Positions 33,280 to 45,800 of a stretch of DNA of 64,000 nt are shown here, piece after piece; the stretch's first letter is position 1, and each line of letters begins with the position of its first letter. The stretch is from Callorhinus ursinus (lineage: Eukaryota; Chordata; Mammalia; Carnivora; Otariidae): assembly GCF_003265705.1 (NCBI RefSeq), contig NW_020313005.1:13403106-13467105 (forward strand), in the 5' to 3' direction. Both the position numbers and the translations under genes were made by a program. The notes below the pieces were generated by a model, which ran no database searches, was not told the origin of the DNA, and worked only from the letters and a program-made list of their open reading frames with translations.

Positions 33280-34110
33280 GGAAAAGGCTGCTAGTATAGG
33301 TATTAGAAATCATTGTGGATCTGCTACTGTTTGAGAATGTTGGGTTGGAAGGAATCAACCCTTATAATTATAACTGATATTTTAGAAATAACAAAAACTA
33401 ACTCCCAATAGCCAAAGCTAGAATGGTTTGAGCAACAAAATAAGTAATGTATCAGATGATTGGATTATGACCCAAATTATAAAATATCCATGAATCTATA
33501 CTGATACAAAGGACAATAAATCTTGTTTATATAAACACATGTAAAATAGGGAAGAGACAGATATTCTTTAGAGAAGAATTCCAAATAATTGGAATTCTTT
33601 TACTCTTTCCTCTAGGTGGTAGAGTTTAACTTTTCCTTAGTTGAGGATGGGCTGTTAGACTTCGTGACTAATTTCCAAAAAACAAGAGTATGGAAAACGA
33701 TTGTAACTTGACAGAGAAGCCTGTCAGATACTATCCTAACCAAGTGAAAAAAGTTAACATCATCAGTGATAGCATGTGGTTATCTTGTAATCCATAATAT
33801 GATGTGATGAGAAAAGCCTGTCAACTCTGTGGTTTTCTTCCCCCAAACCCATATCTCCAGTCTAATCATAAGACAAACACCAGACACATCTAGATGGGGA
33901 CCATTCTACAAGATAGATACTAAGTCAGTACTTCTCCAGACTGTCAAGGTAATGAAAAATAAGAAATCGTCACAGATAAAAGGAGAACTGGGAGACCAGA
34001 CAGCTGAATGCATTGTGAACCCCTGGAGTAGATCCTGGAAAGGAAAGAAGACATCAATGGAAAAACTGAGGATATCCAAATAAAGTATAAAATTTAGTTA
34101 AGAGTGAAAA
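33280..34110 (+). mobile_element. Ancient L1M 3' UTR remnant
   Basis: Blocks such as AATCCATAATATGATGTGAT, GAGAAAAGCCTGTCAACTCT, CAGTCTAATCATAAGACAAA, GTAGATCCTGGAAAGGAAAG and ATCCAAATAAAGTATAAAAT follow the order of old mammalian L1M 3' ends. The 84-codon frame at 33829-34083 lies inside it and is not a gene. Confidence 0.75.
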
Positions 34111-36230
34111 AAAAGAAAACAGTAACAAAATCAGCCACAAGATTGTGACATGAACTGAGGCCACCTTATCTCCTTTTTGGAATTTAAGTCACTTTTATTC
34201 AAGATTTAAATACTTTCACATTTTTCTTCACTAAATTTTGGGATCTGTGAGCAGGATATATCACTAGTTCATTGCTGGGTCTAAGGCAGTTGAGATCAGC
34301 TTGGTATACACCACGGCCCACCCCTTTCATTAAATGAATAAATTCACTAGCAAAGGAACAATCATTGTAAACTGTTTCAGGATTTAGATAATGCAGTTGT
34401 AGGCTTGGGTTGTTTTCTTTCTGTGTCTTCTTGCCCAGGAATAGTGGAATTCATTCTTTAACATCCTGTGAATGTATGGTTCACCATACATATGTATATA
34501 TCAGTGGAGTAAACATATCCCCCACACACGAGTATTATGTATTCTTAAGGATTAGACACAGATTTGCTCTTCTCAGTACTGGACCTATAAAAACTTGGTT
34601 GATTGAGCTGAATGATTTAAGGATGATGTTGAAGAACTCAACTTCCTAAACCATTAAACACAAAATAACCCCAAAATAAGCTATGTTAAACTTAACAGGT
34701 GAATTTCTTGAGCCAAAGAAGTTGTGTTAAAATTTCACACAGCCAAAAATTTAGAAGCAAAATCTTTCCCAAGTTTTTTATACAATGGTTCAAGCTGTTA
34801 AAAAAAAAAATGTAGATGAGAACATTTGAAACCTCTTTATATAGGATGCCCTTGGAAACACAAATCCCCAAAATACTAAAATTGAATGCTTGTGAATGCT
34901 GTTTCTGGATGTTTAGAGTAAATGAGTCAAGCATGGCATTCAGCAGGACTGTGCTTGTTGATAGAAATTAGTTATCTGAAACATTCTACCTCCAAATTGT
35001 TGGAAGCCTGTCTACTGAAAAAGATTCTCAGGGTCAGCCTGGGCTGGAGAAAGAAAAATAACAGCCTATCTCCCAATCCTCATTATGGTTTTAAATATTC
35101 ACTAAATCGCCTGTTTACAGAAAGATTTTTCACAGAATGAATGAATCATAAGTTTTACCTTAGCAAATACACAGTTTAAATGCCTTTCAAAAATTTTTGA
35201 AATAACAATTATTTCTTCAAATAAATCTGACTTGAAACAACATGTTAAATATGATCCAAGCTACTAGAATGTGTGCTTACATGTGTGTTAAAGAATGCCT
35301 TCCCTCCTCCATCCAGGCTGACAGCCTCTCTGGCATCTCCCTAGAATACTTAGGGTTTTTCAGAACAAGTATGGAAATGACTTAGTCTAAATTTCTGCAG
35401 AGTTGGAGACTGAGGCCATATCAACCTCTTTCTAGCAGAATCATGACTCTTCTCTCTGCTGTTATCTGACCACTAACTTTTTGAATATGTGCGGAGGGTA
35501 GCTTCTCCTATGCTTTGGACTTTGCCGAAGTCTAACCTTATCTGAAAAGGATATCCTCTAATAAATATTTTCCCTGATAGGCACACAGGGAGCAGAAAAG
35601 CCAAAAAAGTAAGATTCAACCATACTTGACTGTTAAAGGAAAAGGCTTTTTTTTTTTTTTTTTTTTGGTGTGTGAAAATTTCTGAAAATAGGTATAAAAT
35701 ACCTAGCCCAGTGCCTTGTACCTAGTAGGTATTACTGGATAGCTATTTAAAGACTTCAGGGGTTTTATAGTTGAGTTTGCAAATTTTTTATGTAAATGGC
35801 AAAAAGAATCAGTGAAACATTAAACTGTAGCAATAGAAGTTAAATCATGGCTCCCAAATGTATGGTCAAAAGCCACTAAGCAATTGTTCTCCCTTACACT
35901 GTTACGTGATCCTCTGATCCTCCTAACTACTAGACACAGCCACTGGGTGTCTCTCTCTCTCTCTCTCTTTTTTTTTTTTTTTTAGGAAAGAAAACGGACT
36001 GGAAGGTTAGTTTCTCTGACCTAATGTCACATAGTTGGTGGTGGCAGGGCTACAAGGTGTCGTTCTTTGAAACTCAGTACTCTTTACAATGAACCACCTT
36101 TTTAGTACACCAAAGAAGTATGATAAAACTTTATGTATCACCACACTTGAAAGAGTTATTTGGCAAACAAGCTTATCCAGAAGAAAGATGAAGTTGGTGA
36201 GGAGACTGGAAACCCCATCCTCTGAAAAAT
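34111..36230. other. Intergenic DNA with T and CT tracts, no gene seen
   Basis: It contains a 20-base T run at 35647-35666 and a CT/T tract at 35950-35984. Open frames are short and without motifs. Possible MIR traces occur near 35985-36060. Confidence 0.5.
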
Positions 36231-36234
36231 GTTT

Positions 36235-36385
36235 TAGATCAGAAGTGTTGCTGCTCCCAAGTGTGACCTTTGGACCACTTTAAAAGCTGTTTACAAATGC
36301 AGAACCTGAATCAGGATCTGCATTTTAACAAAACTGCAAGATGATTTAGATAAACAGTTTAGTTTGAAAAGCACAGGTTTAGCAG
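36235..36385 (+). repeat. MER5A-like hAT remnant
   Basis: It reads AGAAGTGTTGCTGCTCCCAA, CAGAACCTGAATCAGGATCT and GCATTTTAACAAAACTGCAA, ending AGTTTGAAAAGCACAGG, in the order of MER5A. Confidence 0.55.
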
Positions 36386-37089
36386 AACTTTGAATGAGGC
36401 CTTTGGGAATATCTGAGGGCAAAAAAAGACTAGAACTCATGCTTATTATTATAAAGGCCTAAGATAGAATCTTGGAAGAAGTCACAAAGACTGAGATTAA
36501 GGTTTAAAAATAATTTTATCATCAAGTATTCTAAAAAGAGAACTCAAGAAACAGCTTTCCATTGTAGGGAGTGTTCAAGTGCATCTGGGTAACTGACCAT
36601 TTGTCAAAATTTCACAGAGAAAATAGAAAAATTCAATGAGTATTTGAACCAGGCTCAAAAAGCAATTCTCGAGCACCAAGACCTGTGCAAGTCATTGGAA
36701 ATCTTGAGTAAATTAGATATTATCCTTCCTTTCAAGAGAACCATGGTTTATTTGGGTAACAGGTAAGTAAAAGTCAATAAGATGTTATATGATGAAATGC
36801 TAAAAAGAGTAAGTATTGGGGTGCAGAGAAGGCACTATTCTGAACCCAGAAGATGGCAGAAGTGACGAAAAAGAAGATAGGTTGAATATAGAGAAAGACA
36901 AGTATGAATTGATTGTAACTTGGTGGATGATGTCATCATCCAGCCAAATTTTGGCTGAGGTGAGAAGCTGAAAGGAGTGGAGCTCCAGATAATAGATTGG
37001 GATTCCACGTTGCACAGAGGAAGAGGCAAATAGAGGAGTTGGGGAGAGGGGAGGAGTAGAGTGGTGATAGGGAAGGGCTGGGATAAGCT

Positions 37090-37870
37090 GTATTTACTCT
37101 TTTTTTATGTCTTCATCCTTTCAACTAACATAGTGCCACGCACTAATCTAGTTGCTCAGCATTCAGAAGAGAATTAGACATGGTCTTTGTTCTTGAGTTC
37201 ATAGCTCAATGAAGGAAACAGACATAAATTAAGGTAAGTGTGATAGAGGCACAAAGTGTGAAAGGAGCACACAATAACCCCAAAATTTAGAGGGGAAAGG
37301 AAGGCAGAGAGGATCAGAGGAGGTTTTATACACAGAAAGAAACATCTTAAGTAAACCCTAAAGGATAGAACAACACAGAGAATGAAGACCTAAAGTCTTA
37401 AAGTTGAATGAAGTTACTGATGGATTAGATCTAGTTCTAAGTAGCTGCGAAGTTGAGTGCTTGTACGGGCACACTGATGGCATCGTGGAAGCATAGGATG
37501 AGCTAAAAAAAAAAAAAGTGTAAAAAACAGGATTGATTGCATGAAGGCCAATCTGAGGAGGACATGAGGTTTAGGGAGGAGAATGGTGTACTCAGATTCA
37601 CCCTTAGAAAGACTGGAATGGAGGGGTGATTTCAAATGAATATTGTGTCTGGCACTGCAGGAATGGGGCTGGAGAGGCAATGTTTCATAAACACTAGAAA
37701 AAATGAACAGGCCAGACAAGGAAATGACTCATTTGATAGGTCAAAGTGACATGACATGACCATTTTGAATGAGTAATTTATTGGATTCATATGAGCTCAG
37801 ATGTCTGTAGGTTGCTGAGGAAGGAATCAGCAATAAAGACAGTAAGCAAAGTTCCCAAGGCTGAAAAAGG
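37090..37870. repeat. Old mid-repetitive element, family not named (tentative)
   Basis: It opens with CACGCACTAATCTAGTTGCT, then ATGGTCTTTGTTCTTGAGTT and CATAGCTCAATGAAGGAAAC. These resemble the start of the same mammalian repeat as at 25016. The right part is weakly matched. Confidence 0.4.
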
Positions 37871-38184
37871 CTGCCAAAAGCACTGGGCAAAGTGAGTGGC
37901 TGGAATTGGTTAGTAAATTTGGTGATGTGGACTCACTTGGCCTAAGCTATTCCTCTTTTTGGGAGCACTGCAGGCACTGACAAGCAAGGCTTGGAGATTG
38001 ATGGCTTAATGCCTCCCATAAAATCCAGGGGCTTTCACTTGAGTTTCAAAGGTAGGCATAGATGGTGGGGGTGGGAGGTGTGAATTCCCTAGGTTGTATA
38101 GTAAATGTATTGTATATAGATATGCACATTTTTTCCCCAGGAAAAGGGGCCATAGATACAATGATTCAAAAATTTCAACTCCAC

Positions 38185-38370
38185 GGGCGCCTGGGTGGCT
38201 CAGTTGGTTAAGCAACTGCCTTCGGCTCAGGTCATGAGTCCCAGGATCGAGTCCCTCATCGGGCTCCCTGCTCAGCAGGGAGTCTGCTTCTCCCTCTGAC
38301 CTTCCCCCCTCTCATGTGCTCTCTCTCTCTCATTCTCTCTCTCAAATAAATAAATAAACTCTTAAAAAAT
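38185..38370 (+). mobile_element. SINEC with a 13-base target duplication
   Basis: Head GGGCGCCTGGGTGGCTCAG, a CT-rich body, and the tail CAAATAAATAAATAAACTC. ATTTCAACTCCAC occurs at 38172-38184 and 38371-38383 without mismatch. Confidence 0.96.
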
Positions 38371-38383
38371 ATTTCAACTCCAC

Positions 38384-39550
38384 ATTTGACCTACCTCCTC
38401 CCCGACACAAAGGCTACCAAATGAGTACTGCATATACAGTAGCTAAGAGTTGCGGCTGGAATGTCTGTTTGAACCCAGGGTCCCCACTGTGGAAGACGAG
38501 AGTGGAGTTTAACTTGGGGCCAGCTTGATCTCTTCCCGTATCAGGCTGAGAAAGGAATGATTATAGATGAAGCTTAAAAGCACAGGCCAGCCCAGTGATT
38601 TGTGCCTATTTGATGAGGGAATGCTCATAGAGACCACAACAGGTATCAGGGGAAAATAAAGAGGAGGGGCCACTGAGTGTTACAGAACATTTAGGCTCCA
38701 GTCTTCATTCAGTCTGTTTCCTGGGGCTGGGTTGTGACTTAAAAGCTAGGGAGGTAGCTTTTTTTCTGCTTCGTGAACTCAGGAGATCCATGTGCCAGAA
38801 AGAATTCTTCTGGCACTTGTAGAGCAAAAAAGGGCCCTGTCATTCTCTCCCCCATGACCTTTGAGGACTCCAGGAGCAGACCAGGTTTTGCTCTACTTAA
38901 GAATTATTGTGTGGTGTAAAGTACCAAAGCTATGGAGTTGTAGAGTGAGCGAAGCTGCAGAAAGTGGCAGAACTTGGCTTTGCCCAGCCTTTCTTGCTGC
39001 TGGTGTCAAGGCTCACCTGCTGCAGACCCCTCCCTGGATGGGTGGGTTGTTTGTTTTTGTCTGTTTTTTGCTTGGCAGCCAAGGCTAAAATAACTCTTAA
39101 AATAGGAGTAAGTAACAATGTCCTTCTTACGTACTTAAACATAGTATATCATTCTGTTTCCAGTCTGAAAACAGAAAACCCCCTAGTAAGTAGAAAAGGT
39201 TAAAATTAATATAATTAATGTGAAAGGTGACTATTAAAGAGCCTGACATGGAGGTCTAAGGAATACAGAGATAGTACATGGTGAAAGCAGCTACTACCTG
39301 TAGGGCAAAGGGAGAGTACAAAGGAACTAAGAACTAAGAAGAGTCCACTTGAGGGTGAGATACAGACCTTATTTTAGAGGGTATGGCTACCACAGGATAC
39401 ACAACAGATGGGTTGTTAGAAAGTTGCTAGTGAGTGTGGGCTGGAGAACTGACAATGTGTGGCAGAGAAACTAGCTGGCAGGTTCCAGCTCTAAGCAAGG
39501 ACCACAGAGGTGAGTGCCACTGGGCTGCCCCTACATGATCTGCTTAGTGT
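38384..39550. other. Intergenic DNA, nothing recognised
   Basis: Somewhat GC-richer than its surroundings. Short open frames at 38861-39203 on both strands show no motif. I see no gene. Confidence 0.45.
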
Positions 39551-39565
39551 CCCTCTTCCTCTCAA

Positions 39566-39769
39566 TTATTTTTTTAAAGATTTTATTTATTTATTTGACA
39601 CAGAGAGACACAGCGAGAGAGGGAACACAAGCAGGGGGAGTGGGAGAAGGAGAAGCAGGCTTCCTGCTGAGCGGGGAGCCCGATGTGGGGCTCGATCCCA
39701 GGACCCTGGGATCATGACCTGAGCCAAAGGCAGACGCTTAACGGCTAAGGCTGAGCCACCCAGGCGCCC
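39566..39769 (-). mobile_element. Young-looking SINEC1-type copy with a 15-base duplication
   Basis: CCCTCTTCCTCTCAA occurs at 39551-39565 and 39770-39784 (one C shared with the head). The copy keeps several CpGs (GACACAGCGAGAGAGGGAAC, GAGCGGGGAGCCCGATGTGG) and an intact head (GAGCCACCCAGGCGCCCC), which suggests recent insertion. Its GACACAGAGAGACACAGCGA body resembles arctoid SINEC1. Confidence 0.95.
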
Positions 39770-40009
39770 CCCTCTTCCTCTCAACTGAAGGAGAAATGTT
39801 TTTGAAGTCTACCCCCAGTGCCATAAAGCAGGGATAATGTCTTTGGAACTGAAGTGGTAATTGACACACTTGTAAACACTGTTTACCTCAGATCAACAAC
39901 AAAATTTTGGAGTCTTTTTCTGTTTAATTAGAAAACAGACAAGATTTCTATCTTACTGATAAACACCATGTGGCAAGTTTTTGCAAATTTGGTAAGATAA
40001 AATGAAATA

Positions 40010-41470
40010 ATTGGTATACTTCTTGCATAAAAGCAGATAAAAAGATAAAGATTTTTTTTTATTTTCAGAAAATATGATTATGTACTTAGAAAACCAAGAC
40101 ACTCTACCACAAAACAGACAAAATAATCTGTTGGAATTGATAAGAGAATTTAATAAGGTTATGAATATAAAGTAATCATAGAAATTAAGAGATCTTTTCC
40201 CCTGTCTTGGTAATAACCAATAAAAATTAGAAGAAATCACATTTATGACAGCAAAAAAATAAAATGCATAAGAATACATGTATCAAGAAAGTTAAGGGAC
40301 CTATGTGATGAGGAAATCCAACATCTTATGAAAAGACTTAACATAAGACCCATCTTCTAGGATGATAAGAATTAATACTTTAAAAATGCCAACATTCCCT
40401 ATATTAATTCTAATTTTAATGGAACTTAGGATTCTATTTCTATTCTTCTTCTTAGAAATAGACAAATGATTTGAGGTTCATATAAAAAATCTGTTCAAAA
40501 AAAGGCCAAGACATTTTTGACAGAAAAGAATGAGGGCAGTATTTATGCTATAAGTTATTAATACAATTTTAAGTTATAGAAATTAAAACACTACAATATT
40601 AGCATTGGATTGAGCAAGTATTTAGTTAAAAAAACCCAAAAGTATATTCAAGCATATGGAGAAACAATGTATGATTAAATTTAATGATTAAGTTAGTTTA
40701 ATTTAATAATTGGCTATCAAAAGGGAAGGAAACAGAATTAGACCTCCTTCACATTTTATACAAAATAGATTTATAGAAGAATTTATAAAATCCTAACAAA
40801 TAAAAAAAAATTAGAGGAACTATCAGGAGTTTGTGTTGGGGAGACCATCTTAAAGCAAGAAACCACAAAATCTCAAAGGAAAGGACAGTCTTAATGACAA
40901 AGTTCTTAAATTTTATACAGTAAAAACATAAAGTTGAAAGATGCCTTTTAGACTGGAAAAATATTTGTAAGAGAGATGATATCCTTAATATGCAAAACAC
41001 TCCTATGAATTAACTGGGGGAAAATAATATGGAAATAGGATCAAGGGACCCCATGAAGCAATTTAAAGAAGAGGAAATGCACATAAACGTTTGCAAAGAT
41101 GTTCAGCCTCATTATTTTTAAAAAATGCAGATTAAACTGACAATAAGATACCATTTTCCACCCAGATGACTGGCAAAACTATGGAGATCACATCTAGTTC
41201 TGTGTAGGTTGCAGGAAAATGAGAACTCTTATCTGTGAATTATCTGTGAATTACTCCAACATTTTGATCCAAAATATTTAGCAAAATTTGATAAACAAAA
41301 TTAAATACACATATGCTACAAGACCTGTAACTGGACTCCAGTAATCCAATTTTGGCAAATGTATAAGCACCACTATAAAACCTTGTTCAAGGATGTGTAA
41401 TGTGATATTTCATAGTTTCAACAGCTTATATAAACGGTATAAAAAGACACAATATTCTTAATTTCCAAAA
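40010..41470 (+). mobile_element. Ancient L1 ORF2 3' remnant
   Basis: Diverged ORF2 text is visible: GAGGAAATGCACATAAACGT, TGCAAAGATGTTCAGCCTCA, AATAAGATACCATTTTCCAC, CCCAGATGACTGGCAAAACT and TTGTTCAAGGATGTGTAATG. It is full of stops on both strands. It is much older than the L1s at 46, 52 and 58-64 kb. Confidence 0.7.
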
Positions 41471-42144
41471 CTAACTTTAAATTCAAACCTTAAGACTCCA
41501 GCTTGCTTTCTGGTGGACAATTTGATTTAGAGGCTTCCCGATAAATTCAGTTCAATAAGCAATTTAAAAAAAAACATTAAGTATAATTTCCTAGTTTGTG
41601 GTTTCCGATGATGAGATTTTAGTTGAGCTTTGAGGGAAGAGAGGAGTAGGGCCAACATAAGAGGTGAGTGCGTGTGTGTGTGCGAGTGTTGGTTGAGTAA
41701 ACAAGAGAGGCACATCCCAATGGAATAACAATAATATTGAACTGAAGGTGAAATTGAAACTAAGATTATCCCAACTGGCCAAGATAACTTTCCCCTCCTC
41801 AATTGGCTTTGAACATCTACTCCCTTATGTTTATTGCTGCAGTGATTATTACTTTTCTGAATGCATTACAGCAGACAAGCAAGAAGATTAGTGCCTGCCT
41901 ACTGAGATATGCATAATGTCCCCAGGGAATGTGATGCCTTTCAGGAATTTGATATTCTTATTTTTCTGAGTGGATGACGTCCTATTTTCATCCTACCCGA
42001 GCCTACGAAAGAGAAGGTAAGTTTTTATTTAGAAGTCCCTAAATTTATATTGTGTTTTAAATTTTACAAGTTAAACTTCATATGAATTCACTTTTAAAAT
42101 TCTCCAAATTTTGCAAAATAGGAAATATAATCATCTTATTTTAT

Positions 42145-42250
42145 TACAAGTATAGCAATTAAGACTTAGAGAGGTTTAATGATTGTACTTGGTAGAACTA
42201 GACTTGCACTAAATATTTTCAAACCAACTTCCATGCTCTTTTCCCTAAAC
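42145..42250 (-). repeat. MIR-like remnant
   Basis: The + strand reads GCAATTAAGACTTAGAGAGG and TTTAATGATTGTACTTGG, then CTTCCATGCTCTTTTCCCTA, the complement of a diverged MIR. Confidence 0.6.
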
Positions 42251-42569
42251 CAGTGTTTCCCAATTTCAGGTGTCATGTATCCCCTATATAATTTTTGCTA
42301 CACCCAACTATAACCTTAATATTATTTACTTAAGACAACCAACTCTAATCGAGAACAATGACTAGGTTTTTTATTTTTAGTCTTGTCATAGCAAGATTTA
42401 TGAAATGTGTGGTAGACGTGTTAGCCATTTTTCCCTAATATATGTTAAAAAACAAATACATAGCTATAATTTCTGTTTAGGTGAGAAATATTACCTTAAA
42501 CAAACCAAATGCCTCTCGGAAGTTTTAAAAGAGTTGACTTCATTCGTATTTATAAGATTCGATTAATGA

Positions 42570-42772
42570 GTTCTCTAGAGACTCTTGACTCTGGAAAACG
42601 AACTGAGGGTTGTGGAAGGGGAGGTGGGGGGAGATGGTATAACTGGATAATGGGCATTAAGGAGGGCACGTGATGTGATGAGCCCTGGGTGTTATACACA
42701 ACTGATGAATCATTGAACAGTACATCTAAACTAATGATGTACTATATGTTAGCTAATTGAATTAAAAAAAAA
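42570..42772 (+). mobile_element. L1 3' end, 5'-truncated
   Basis: It contains GAGACTCTTGACTCTGGAAA, a G-rich tract (GGGGAGGTGGGGGGAGATGG), GGGCATTAAGGAGGGCACGT, CCCTGGGTGTTATACACAAC and an A tail at 42764-42772. Confidence 0.88.
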
Positions 42773-42879
42773 CTTGATCAATGAAAACAGCAGGGAATTA
42801 CTTAAAGACCAACTGTTCTCTACTTTCTGTGGGTGGGGATGGACAAGGCAGGAAGAATCAAAATTCTGAATTATGATTG

Positions 42880-43385
42880 ATGAGTGTGGTAGGTATTCTT
42901 CAAGAAGTGGCAGTCTTCACTATCAATTCCTTGTACATGCCTCTCCATGAATCAAAAATTGGAGCTATTAATCCTCCTCCTGAATCTAGACTGGATTTAT
43001 GACTTGCCTTAACTAATAGAATGTGGTAGAAGTGCTATGGCAGCTCTTGGCCTAACTTTGACAGTTTTGGCAGCTTGGGGAAGCCAGCCACTATGCTGTA
43101 AGGTAGTTTGGATTAGTCTAATCAATTACTTGATGCCATGTGAGGGGAAAAAAGAGGGCACAGAAAGGAGCACCAAAGTACTAAACATGTGAGTGACACC
43201 ATCTTGGACCTTCTAACCCAGCCCAGAGGCCAGCTCTGTATAATCCCAGACAACTTCTGTGGGATAGGAGAATGAGCCTCCCCGAACTCTGACACATAAA
43301 ATTATGGTAAATAATAAATCGCTTTGAGCCACTAGATTTTGGCATGTTTTGTTATGTAGCAATAGACAACTGAAATAATAATTAT
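42880..43385 (+). repeat. MLT1-type MaLR LTR remnant
   Basis: It ends GTAAATAATAAATCGCTTTG, AGCCACTAGATTTTGGCATG and TAGCAATAGACAACTGAAAT, the characteristic 3' end of mammalian MaLR LTRs. Upstream text (CTTGCCTTAACTAATAGAAT, TGCCATGTGAGGGGAAAAAA) fits too. It is a solitary LTR with no internal viral genes. Confidence 0.75.
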
Positions 43386-43439
43386 GGGACCATAGCACTG
43401 GAAATACCTGAGTTCTTCTGCTTTATAAAAGCTGAGTAT

Positions 43440-43920
43440 GGTAAAGACTGTTGGTTGTTTCCCCTTGTTCGTAATGTTTTTCTTTCTCTCACAGTAATAG
43501 AAACCTCAACTTTTAGCTAGGGAAATAACAGTTGGAAACTAAAGATTACATTTCCTAGCCTTCTTTGGTGTTATGTGTGGCTATGTTACTAAGTTTCAAT
43601 CAATGCAATAAGAAAATAAATGCATACAACTTCATTGTTGGTCCTTAAAGATAGGAGACAAGCTCTTACTTTCCCCAATTCCTTCATCCTGCTTCTTGGA
43701 AGGTGGGTGATTTTATACCGCACAGATAAGCACACTCTCTAGATTTGATGGAGCAACAAGACAGAAGTCATGGTCCCTGCATGATTTCATGGAGCAGAAC
43801 TACCATCCTTATAGACCATCTGCTTATTACTGAAAGAGAAATTTCCGTTTTGTTTAAAATCTCTCTTTTCTGTTACATGTAGCTGAATTTTTGTGTTAAC
43901 TAATTAACTTGGTTTCTGCA
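43440..43920 (+). repeat. Second LTR-like remnant (MaLR-like, tentative)
   Basis: It contains TCAATGCAATAAGAAAATAA, GATGGAGCAACAAGACAGAA, CATGATTTCATGGAGCAGAA, AAATCTCTCTTTTCTGTTAC and ATGTAGCTGAATTTTTGTG, in the order of an old LTR. No coding remnant is present. Confidence 0.5.
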
Positions 43921-44339
43921 GACCTGCAGATCTTGGAAACAGTGTTTCTCAGGAGAAAGAAGATAAAGGCTATGAGCTCAAGAGCTGCCCTAGTAGCTTT
44001 CCATGAGGCCAAAAGCTGCCAAGGGACTAATTTGAAAGCAGGTATGATTGGCTACTTACACCAGCAAGTATAATCCTCACAGGTAAAGAAGAGCTGTGTC
44101 CTCCAGCTGAGTATATGTATGGTTTTAGGGTGTGCTAAATTCAGGATCTGAATCTTATCCCCTGCCTAGTATCCTGCATTATCATATCACTGAAACAGAT
44201 AGTGCCTGGGTTACATCTGTCCATTAACTATTTGTGGTCCACTAGACTATGAGCTCTATAAAATCATATTCTATTTGCCTAGGGCAGAGCTCTGCATAAG
44301 TTGCCTATCCAAAACCTGATCTCCCTCCTTCCTTAATAA

Positions 44340-44690
44340 AAACTTGGATTTGAAAAACTCTATAGTTGAAAAAGTCTATTTCTCAGACTCCTTTGCAATA
44401 TGGAGTCTATCTGATATAGTTTCTGCCACTGAGATAAGTAAAAGTGATAAATGCGAAGTTTCTGGGAAAGTTTTGTTTTTGTAATAAGTGCTACTGCTAC
44501 CCCCTATTCCTTGTGATTTTCCTCTTATTCTTCCTGCTTGGAAAATGGATGGGAGGCTGGAAGTGGAGCAGTCATTTTGTGCCATAATAATAAAAGCAAG
44601 AAGGAGCTTGGGACATTTATATCAGCATGGAAGCTGGATTAACTCCAAATTGTTGTTTTATGAGAAATACCCATTATTTGGTTAAATGTT
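44340..44690 (+). repeat. Possible third LTR-like remnant
   Basis: TTTCTCAGACTCCTTTGCAA and CTGCCACTGAGATAAGTAAA followed by a GGAGCTTGGGACATTTATAT stretch resemble MaLR LTR text. It is weak and could be something else. Confidence 0.35.
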
Positions 44691-45634
44691 GTAGTAAAGT
44701 TTCTTTCATAGTCAAATGAAATACCTTGCCTCCTTATCATTTTATTAAACAAAACCATTTACAGAATTAAAGAATATCAATCATGTAGAAAGGACACACT
44801 CAACATACATGGTGGCTGAGTAGTGCTAATTTCATGTGTGTCTTTCAAGGAACCAGAAACTCTTGTTTGTGAGATATAACTTAACATATATATGTATGGT
44901 ATATAAATGTATACATTTAAACCTTTACTGAGTCATGTTTCTTTCCATTTATATGTTCAGTGGCTGAAATCACCAATCCAATTACATATTATAGAGTTGT
45001 AAACTTTAACCTTAAAAATGAATGTTTTGTTCATAATAAATTTTGTTTATAATTCCATGAGAATACAATGAATCTGCTTAAAAAGTTATTCATTGCAACA
45101 AATAGCTCACGGCAACACAGTTCAACTAGAAACGGTGCATTTTATACAATAAATGCTTTCTTTGTACCCTTCTCCTCTCACTTTTTAGAGGGTTGCTCTA
45201 CTTCAGATGGACAAGATAGATTTATAGACAGAAAGGCCAAAGAGAAAGTAGAAGGAAGAGAACATTTAGGGGTAGTGGAGAGACAGAAATGAGGGGCTCT
45301 GTAGAAGGCCTCTGAACATGGGATGTCAAGATTTATGGCCAGAGACTGTTACAGAATGTTGAGCACACGTGAAGACTCCAAATGAACAAGAGACTTTCTC
45401 GAGTGACAACATGAATGAGTGTTATGGATGGGTCTGAAACCCTACATCCTAGGCTCCAATCCAGTGTTGCACTCTACAATTGTGCAGAACCTCAATTCCC
45501 TCATTATCAAGGAAGACATATATACCTCATTAGCTTTACATAACATTTTGAGTTGCTAATTATAAGTGTAAATTGTATTTCAGTATGTGTGCTTATACTT
45601 GTGGACATTTTATTCTTATAGAATCACTGGCCCA

Positions 45635-45800
45635 CAGGAATTATAGTTCAATGGAAATAGGGCTGGGCTTGGAGCCAGAAAACCTGACTGGAATCCTGGT
45701 TAAGCCACAGACCTAGTTGTATAATTTGGTGAAACTTTTATCTGTAAGCCTCAGAAGAATAGAGATAATAGTCATCTTACAGTGTGTTATGAAGCTTTTA
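45635..45800 (+). repeat. MIR SINE remnant
   Basis: GGCTTGGAGCCAGAAAACCT, GACTGGAATCCTGGTTAAGC and TCAGAAGAATAGAGATAATA follow the MIR layout. Confidence 0.75.
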
